Shown here piece after piece: positions 55,981 through 64,000 of a stretch of DNA of 64,000 bases. Origin of the DNA: Knufia peltigerae (lineage: Eukaryota > Ascomycota > Eurotiomycetes > Chaetothyriales > Trichomeriaceae); NCBI GenBank assembly GCA_030247855.1, contig JAPDRN010000047.1:1-64000 (forward strand). The letters run 5' to 3'. Each line of letters begins with the position of its first letter. The first letter of the stretch is position 1. A program made the translations under genes and the position numbers. The notes under the pieces are model-generated. The model saw only the letters and a program-made list of their open reading frames with translations. It did not search any database and had not been told where the DNA came from.

Positions 55981-57038
55981 CGACGAAAACAGATAATATT
56001 ACAGAACAAGACTTCAGAGATGGCCAAACAAGCATAGGATGTCCTGGAGCACTCGTGCAAATGCAGACCGGCGGATTTGCGCCAAAGCGCAAATCGTAAG
56101 AAGTAGAGGTCGTTGCTACTGCGAGGCATTGGATGAGCAAACGCCATCTTTTCAGGGCACTTGTTGACAGGATTCTCGAACAACTCTCGAAGTCATTGTT
56201 TTACAAATGAACATTTCGGATTTATCAATCGCACACTTTCTTGCGTGAAGTTCTTTTGAAGATGTGGCATTTATTGTCGAGCTTTTCGCGCCTCAAATCT
56301 GCCAATATTCCAGATTCTGAAAGGTGCCTCAGCAACCTTAGCTTTCTGGGGCGATTTTGTGCTACATCTGGATGCAATACAATATATCTTGCTCAAGCTG
56401 CAGGTTCATTTGAAATACGACCGGCATCCTTCTAAATTCTGGCCTTCAACACGCATTGCACTTACGCGTTGTTCCAGCTGTCTTTTCAAGAATCGATAGA
56501 TGTTTCTCGCCAAACTTCGTGCCCCAGCGTCGCCCTCTACCATGTTGGAGTTCCTCTACTGGTAGACACGCCTGGAACGGTTGATCTTCCCGGCGACATC
56601 CCAATGACGACTGGCGTTGATTCAACCCAATCTTCTTGGGTGAGCTAATCCCATGCAGAACGCGTCCAGCTGCGGCCAGAAAAAAAACAGAGGTAGGGCC
56701 AGACAGTTGTTCTCCTCTTCCTTGCGAGGCTTGAGACCAGTGCTCATACTTGGCTCTCATATCCCGTATTCGTGTCTTTCAATGCCTGATGCGGCATGAA
56801 TCACGAACTAGGACTTCGTTACAGGTTGAAGTCAGCTCTGGTGACGCGCCATCGATCTGGCTTACGACGTCTGCGCTCTCAATGCGTGGGAAAGGTGATC
56901 GCAACAACCCCTTGTGAACTATTTATTCGTGCCTGAATCCTTCTCTGTTCATGGGTCGTGGCACAAGTTCTTTCCTTCTTGTTGTTTTCTTGGGCATCAA
57001 TACGAGTCGCTTTGTCGACACCACATTCGTTTAGCATC
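55981..57038. promoter_or_regulatory. Divergent intergenic region, QRI7 / WSC gene
   Basis: The 1.06 kb must carry both promoters. Short frames on both strands show no coding character. Confidence 0.5.
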
Positions 57039-60000
57039 ATGCATTATACACTCATTCAGTCTCTCCTTTCCGTCCTCTTTTTCTCCAATTTCTTTTTTGT
57101 CAGCAATGTCTACGGCCTCGCGAGCACCGACACAATCACTTGGGGTGGTGCTAATGACAGGACTGGCTATCAGAACAACCACAACATGGACCCGGCGATT
57201 GTTGGAAGCGCTCAATTCGGTTTGCTCTACAAGACTCAATTACCCGGAACATACTTGATCAATGGCCAAAATGTGCCTGAACAGATATTCTCGCAACCCC
57301 TGGTTTATACTGGCTCTGATGGCGTGCAATATGTCTACATTGCAACAACTCAGAACAATGTCTACAAGATCAATGCGAAAACTGGCGTTATTGTTGCTTC
57401 TCGGAATATCCACCGTCCCTTCCTGGTTAGCGATCTGAATGGATGTGTCGATATCAATCCTACCGTTGGAGTCACTGCGACGGGCGTGATCGATCCAGAT
57501 ACAGTATGTATGGCTATTGATCGTCCGACGAAGATGCTAACCGCACAAGGACACCTGGTATTTCACAGCAAAGACATACATTGACCAGACCCTCAATGGT
57601 CCAACTGGCCGCCCGAACGGTCGCTATTACATACATGCTATTAGCACCGTGGACCTGAGCGAACGACCAAACTTTCCAGTGAATCTCGAAGGCATGGTTG
57701 CCAGCAACAATCCTGTGCGATCTTTTAACGGTGGGATTCATCATCAACGCCCTGGTCTTCTCCACACTGGTGATTATGTCTACGCTGGGTTTGCTAGTCA
57801 CTGGTAAGTTCAATTTTTCCGAACTCCATCAGAATCTACGATTTCGTCTGAGAAAATAATCTATCTGATAGTGTTCAATGGAATTTTACTGGCTGGATAG
57901 TGGGCTGGCACAAACAGACGGGCCAGCTTGTGGAAAGATTCGCGACTGAGGGCGGTGAGTTGCGCTTGCTCATTGTATGGACCCCTTGAGATTGACAATT
58001 ATAGCCGGTGTTGGGCCCGATGTTCCTGGTGCTGGAGTTTGGATGTCTGGAGGTGGTATTGCAAGCGATGACAAAGGCTCAATGTTCTTCGCGTCTGGCA
58101 ATGGGTATGCGTCTCAGCTGAATGGCGTGCCGGTAAATGGACGAAACCCTCCAACTGCGCTTGAAGAAGCCGCCGTCCACATGTCGATCAACAGTGACGG
58201 TTCCTTGACAATAGTTGACTTCTTCATGCCGTGGGAGAAGGTTCAATTGGACGGTGCAGACAAAGGTGAAAACTACGGACAGCTATGAAGGTATTTGACT
58301 AACATGTCTAGACCTTGGCACATCCCCTCTGGAACTTCTTCCTAGCCAATTTTCCTGTGGTAACATCACAAGAATGGGTGTGGTGACTGGCAAGAGTGGT
58401 AAGACGTACTGGCTTGATCTTGACAACCTTGGAGGTTATCAGAACGGGCCAAACAAGCTCGACAATGTAATCCAGGTTTATCAGAATGAAAACTCGGTCT
58501 ACGCTGGGGCAGGTGTTTATCCTCTGGAAGGAGGGTATATCTACATCAATGTCATCCAGTACCAGACACATGTCTTCAAATTTTATTGTGACAACGGGGT
58601 CCCATACTTCAACAAAATAGCCGATTCTCCCGAAAAGAATGCTTATATCCTCGGAGTCGGTCATGGTACTGTCACATCTTTGAATGATCAACCTGGAACT
58701 GGGCTGGTCTGGACATCTGATGTCGAAGGCTCAAATCTTCGAATATACAATGCAGTTCCAGAAAATGGCCTCCTCAAGGAAATCAACTCCTTTGTCACTC
58801 CAGGGACGACGAAATTCACTCGTCCAGTCTTTGGAGACGGTATCGTCTACCAGGGAACGACTCTTGGATATCTTTATGCCTATGGCGCCCCCGTCAATCT
58901 GGCACTGACCTGTACCAGCCCCCAGTTTAACACTACAAATCTCAACACCACGAGCTCGCCTATGCTGATCCAATGTCAGGCCAACACTGGGCTCACAGTC
59001 ACAGCAGCAACTCTGTCAGGCAATCCGAATTTTGCATTCGCCGGACTGCCCGCCCTTCCCTTCGCTGTAAATCAAGGACAAAATTTCTCATTCCAGGCAA
59101 CCTTCACCCCTCAGACCGTCGGTCCACTCTCTTCGTCGGTCATCCTCAACACAACACAGCAGGCAGCAGGCTTCAGCACCAACACTCCAGTCAATCTAAA
59201 GGGCACGGGCCAAAGTCAAGCACCACTGCTGATGATTACTCCGAATACTGTATCCTGGAACGGCGTCATTACAGGCCAGGTGGTGGGAGGCGTGAATCAG
59301 TCGGTTATTATCAGTAACCTCGGGAATGGTCAACTCAGCGTCACTGGCATTTCTTATTCTGTGGTAGGCGAGACGGGACCATGGATCACCCCGAATGGAA
59401 CCCAAGCTGCAGCTGTTGTGTCGGCATTCACCTTCTACAATATGCCATCCTCAGTGGCTACAAACAGTGCTGTGACGATTCCTATCAATTTCAATCCCTC
59501 AGTCAGCGGCAACTATGCTGTGTTCGTCAAAGTACAGAGTAACGGAGGCTCCCAGGTATTTGATGTACTTGCCGCTGGCTCAGACCAGCCAAAAGCTGTC
59601 CTCGAATTCCAAACTCCTGGTGGAGGATGGATCCAATATCGGAACGGCACACCTTTCAGTTTCGGGAATGTTACAGAAAATACAACCCGATACCTGAAGT
59701 TGCGACTTTCGAACAATGGTACAGCGAATGCAGCTCCCATTTCTGTGACGGTCAGTAAACCTCCCTTCGGACTTTCTGGTCTTATTGGAAGCAACAATAA
59801 TGTCGATCTTGCTGAAGGCACACTGGTCTACGCTGGACAAAATCAGACCGCGACATTATATTGTTCAGTGCCAAAGAGCCAGATCAATGTCGACCCCTAC
59901 AATGGCACTGCCCAATGGACCATGAACCTCAATGATCCTTCGTTCGGCAAACAATTCATCCAATTCTCTTGCAATGCAGTCGCCGAACAAGCACCACCCC

Positions 60001-63000
60001 TCAATGCCGTCACGCAACAAGGTATGTACAGATATGCTGGGTGCTTCAAGGAAAATAATCCTGGAAGACAGCTCCAAACCAATATTTACAGTGGGTCTCT
60101 CAACACTAACGAGCAATGCATACAACAATGCTCGGCCGCCGGTTATATTTTTGCTGGCACTCAATACACTCAAGGTACGTTTACCGTGCATTCCGTCGCT
60201 GTAACTGAGGCCTCGCAGAATGCTGGTGCGGCTACAATCGGCCCAAGCAAGTTGTCGATGATGCAAATTGCAATTTTCCGTGCACTGGAAACGTCAATGA
60301 AGTGTGCGGTGGCAATGGACTCGACGGAACTGGCTCCTTCATATCATTGTTTGGAGATATCACTCGCTGGAACGGCAACACCACGGACACACCTGGTCCG
60401 TACATCAACCCTGGTTTACTCGGGTTCAACAGTCTAGGTTGCTACACCGAAGGATCTCAAACTCGTGCTTTAAATGTGCAGCCCAACTCGAACAATACGG
60501 TGGCCGGTTGTATCCAAGCTTGTCAGGGATATTCGTATGCTGGAGTGGAATACGGAGGCCAATGGTGAGTGTTACTCATGATCTCCATAAATCCATCGCT
60601 GACACCAAGGCAGCTTCTGTGGAAACACATTGTCTGTTGGTGCTGTTAGCGCTCCCACGTCTGACTGTGCCATGACTTGCAATAACAACCAGACAGAGCT
60701 TTGTGGAGGTAAGTCAAGAGCCCATTCTATTCGCAACCAAGAAGCTGAACCAAAGCCAGGTCCAAGTCGACTTAATCTGTACAGATATGGCAACGGCACT
60801 CTTCCCCCGTCGACGCCGACATCTGCAAATGGCGGAGGCAACAATCCCACCCAACCAACAGGTCTCGCGGTCCCGCCGACAGTTGGAAACTTCAGCTACG
60901 TATCTTGCTATACCGAGGCGACTGCGGGCCGAGCACTTAGCAGTGTTGCCCTAGCAGACAACAGTTTTACCATTCAAACTTGTGCCAGTAATTGCACGCA
61001 GTACCGATATTTTGGAGTTGAGTATGGACGTGAATGTTACTGCGGGAACTCATTGGCAGCGGGGAGTGTGCCTGCGACAGATGGTCGTTGCAACATGCCT
61101 TGTGCAGGCAACTCTACTCTGCTCTGCGGCGGCCCCGGCGGCTTGACCCTGTACAACAATACCAAATGGACTTCAACGACAACTAGTCCTTCCCAACTGA
61201 CCGGGCCAGTCACAGTGCCAAGTACTGGTCAGTACCAATATGTCGACTGTCATACCGAAGGCAGCAATAGTCGCGCCTTATCTGGATTCGCCACTGCATC
61301 AAATGACATGACAATACAGTACTGTGCCGGCAACTGTACCGGCTACACATACTTTGGTGTCGAGTATAGTCGAGAGTGCTACTGCGGAAATACCTTGAAC
61401 ACAGGATCAGTGACGGCTACCGATCAACGATGTTCCATGACTTGTGGTGGAAACTCGTCAACTATTTGTGGCGGACCCAATGGCTTGAGTCTGTACAAGC
61501 TCGTCGTGGCATCCTCGAGCTCGAGCATCTCCACGTCAAGCACGAGTAGCACATTGACATCGACGTCAACATCGGCGTCGGTTAGCACAAGTCAGAACGT
61601 CAACTCCACAACAACCTCAGCATTGACTACTGCAGCATCACTGTCTTCGAGCACAATCAAGGTAACTAATTCGTCAAGTTTCGCCAGGTTCATTAGTGTC
61701 ACAAGCTCCTCGACCATCTCAACCAGTTCTGTCAGCGCCATGTCGATGTTGTATTTTTCAAGCATGTCTTCGCCCACGTCGACTCGGATGTTGACGAGCA
61801 CTGCAGTTTCAAACCCCTCGACATCATCAGTCCGATCCGCCTCGAGCACCAATGCCAGCCTTACTCCTACCGCGGGTATTTCGTCGTCAACACCGACGAT
61901 TGCTTCACGGACATCATCGTCCTCTTCAAGCGGTATATCAACAAGCAGTGCTTCCGGAATGTTATCTAACAATCCGACGATGAACACATCCCCTTCAGGA
62001 TCTTCCGCCTCTGTCTCTTCCAGTGGGTCAAACGCGTATGCCTCTTCAACAAGCTCCGGGCGTACCACTTCAGGATCAAGCACTGCTTCCGCCTCAAGTC
62101 TGAGCGTTTACACGACATCGACCGCATCGAAACCTACCACGGCGCCGTCAACAACATCATCGGCCAGCTCCGGCTTCAGTACTGTCTTTGTGGCTCGGAT
62201 TTCGACGAGCACGAGTTCAACCACAACGAGTACCACCTCGGTTCCGTTCAGCTCAATGTCAAGTCAAACTACGTCCCAAGCTCGCGTCGGCACTTCTGGT
62301 TCTGCTTCGACTTCATCGACATCATTCACCCGTTCTCCATCCCAAGGCAGCGTCAACACCAATTCATCGTCTAAGCTATCGTTGTCGTCGTCGTCGTCGT
62401 CGTCGTCATTCAGCACGACCATTCGCACTTCAACCACGAGTATGAGAATGACGACCACCTCTGCCGTAGCAGCATCAACTACGACGTCAACTCTGTCAAC
62501 GAGCTCGCCCACCGCGAACCCCTTTCTTCCAAATGTCTATGTTGGTTGTGCGGCCGAGCTCACCAACACTCGTCTACTGTCGAGTGCATCCACGACAAAC
62601 TCTAGCATGACGATCGAGTAAGTTTTCTCTCTCCCCGTGTTTCCCCTTCCGAGTCCCTTTCATCCCACGGGTCCGCCGCGGGCGGCGTATTTCCCAAAGA
62701 GAAAAGGAAAAAGAAAACGAAAAGAAAAACAAAATCTGACAGTGGAAATTTAGATCATGCCTCTCGTTCTGCACGTCCCAATCCCTCCCTCTGGCGGGGC
62801 TCGAGTACGGCCGGGAGTGTTACTGCGCGTCGTCCCTGCCGCCCAACACGGCCCTGAACCTGACGGGCTGTTCCATGCCGTGCGCGGGCGACGCCACCCA
62901 GACCTGCGGCGGCCAGTCCCGGTTGAGCGTCTACAACGACACCCTCTTGAGCCCCCCGGGCCCCAAGCCCGTCGTGGCGCCCGGCTACGCTTACCGGGGC

Positions 63001-63288
63001 TGCTTCACGGACCCCAGCAGCTCCCAGCGCACCCTGTCCGGTTACAGCACGAGCGACGACGCCATGACCCAGGAACGGTGCGTCGGCGTGTGCGCCGGCC
63101 TCGGCTACACCTTCGCGGGCGTCGAGTACTCCCGGGAGTGCTACTGCTCCGGCACCTTGGGCGTCGTGGCCAACGGGGGCAAGGCCAGCCAGGTCGGCGA
63201 GGGCGACTGCAACATGATCTGCGCGGGTGACAAATCCGAGGTGTGCGGCGGGAGCAGTAGGATCGGTGTTTGGATGGCTTCTTCCTGA
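57039..63288 (+). CDS. Secreted beta-propeller / Ig-like / six-WSC protein
   Basis: The exons are 57039-57503, 57550-57803, 57872-57954, 58005-58265, 58312-60174, 60219-60564, 60614-60708, 60760-62617 and 62754-63288, giving 1919 residues. A signal peptide (LIQSLLSVLFFSNFFFVSNVYG) precedes a PQQ-like beta-propeller (about 30-545; repeats such as VYIATTQNNVYKINAKTG). Ig-like ASPM/Hydin-type domains cover about 550-915 (VIISNLGNGQLSVTGI). Six WSC domains follow at about 926-1020, 1046-1133, 1168-1254, 1280-1369, 1712-1804 and 1817-1914, each with the EYGRECYCG and CGG...L.LY pattern. A Ser/Thr mucin-like stalk of about 340 residues (1371-1708) separates WSC4 from WSC5. There is no C-terminal membrane segment or GPI signal, so it is probably secreted or wall-bound. 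WSC domains bind glycans; the role here is inferred. Confidence 0.87.
62379..62408 (+). repeat. Coding TCG microsatellite (poly-Ser)
   Basis: A run of about nine TCG/TCA codons within the Ser/Thr stalk of the WSC protein. Confidence 0.8.
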
Positions 63289-64000
63289 TTGGAGTTTCTT
63301 GACCCGGCGATGAAATGACGACGATTGTTTTTTTCTTCTTCAATTCAAACTCCCAACGACAACTATACAATTTTGATATACACAGACTACAGAATACTTC
63401 TTACCAACTTCCACTTACTACTTATCTACCTCTTTCAATATTCCTCTCTCTCTCTCTCTCCCTCTCTCTCTCTCTCCCTCTCTCTCTCCCTGTCTCTCTC
63501 CACCTCGTTTTCTCCCCCAATGTCTATTTGCAAGTGTATTTCGTAGTGTCTAGGTAGTCACACTAGGTAGGTAATGATACCCTGGATTGATTTGCCTTTC
63601 AAGAAGATGTCAAGGGCCAACCCGAGACGAAAGAAAAGACTCCCCCGTTACTCAGGAATGTTGTGACATTCGTGACAACAAGAGAGGGGAAAAAGCGACA
63701 GAACTGAATACGTTTGCCTCTAACTAAGTCGTACAGTACAGGAGCAACAACTTCTTGCTTGTGTACGGCTGCTGAATTTGGACATTTATAATTGTCCTCA
63801 CACCTCACCCCATCATCATTGTTGTCCCTCTTCTCTCAACTACAACTTCTCGTGGGTATCGATACATATCTAACGTGATAACGATACTCATGCTGACATG
63901 CAATTCATCCTCGTCCCCCTTCAACAAGAAAACAAAAACCCCCAGCATAAACACCCCATATTGACATGTAAGAAATGGTATCTCAATTAAAGCATCAATC
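63289..64000. other. 3' flank of the WSC gene to the window end
   Basis: The 712 bp contain a CT-rich microsatellite and GTACAGTAC at 63731. No gene is seen. Confidence 0.6.
63443..63500. repeat. CT dinucleotide microsatellite
   Basis: An imperfect CT run interrupted by CCC, in the 3' flank of the WSC gene. Confidence 0.9.

Noticed and set aside
61592..62083. 163-codon minus-strand ORF, acidic
   Set aside because: It is antisense to the Ser/Thr stalk of the WSC protein; the composition follows from TCG/ACG repeats.
1..64000. CRISPR arrays, prokaryotic operons or phage genes
   Set aside because: Spliced nuclear fungal genes throughout; no regularly spaced repeats.

Overview
The window is nuclear DNA from a filamentous ascomycete (Pezizomycotina). 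Genes carry short introns (mostly 45-70 nt) with GTNNGT donors and CTNAC-like branch sites. Several families are fungus-specific (WSC, DUF3602, DUF7708, DUF7025-AAA, helo-like N-terminal domain), and housekeeping genes are scattered on both strands with no operon structure. I could not fix the order; a eurotiomycete-like fungus is a guess. Exon joins were read by hand from splice signals and reading frame, and every joined CDS is a multiple of three.

Layout. 1-8.8 kb: 3' end of translation factor eIF6, convergent with the H3K36 methyltransferase Set2, then a CaMKK-type kinase divergent from the TRAPP subunit Bet5. 8.8-20.3 kb: sparse, with one seven-transmembrane receptor (12.5-14.2 kb) followed by a 6.1 kb convergent gap without a recognisable gene. 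20.3-25.4 kb: ribosomal protein eL29 (three small exons), tRNA exportin Los1, a small unknown ORF and a DUF4345 membrane protein. 26-32.4 kb: a helo-like-domain coiled-coil protein, a low-complexity hypothetical protein, S-formylglutathione hydrolase, and the polyadenylation factor Yth1 divergent from it. 33.4-42.6 kb: DHA2-type MFS transporter, BAH-PHD chromatin protein, DUF3602 protein, Pic2-type mitochondrial phosphate carrier and a CBS-domain protein. 42.6-48.7 kb: an NLR/STAND-like protein without a P-loop, divergent from a large DUF7025-AAA ATPase. 49.8-56 kb: a C2H2 zinc-finger factor and mitochondrial tRNA t6A synthase Qri7. 57-63.3 kb: a secreted 1919-residue protein joining a beta-propeller, Ig-like domains and six WSC domains.

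Most neighbours are unrelated housekeeping genes. The places with possible new biology are: (i) the divergent NLR-like/AAA-ATPase pair at 42.6-48.7 kb, plus a second NLR-derived protein at 26-27.3 kb; (ii) the propeller-WSC protein; (iii) abrupt GC-rich terminal exons in two unrelated genes; (iv) intergenic DNA that repeatedly uses a few short words (TACGGAGTA, GTACTGTAC, ACGAGTACGAG); and (v) the 6.1 kb convergent gap.
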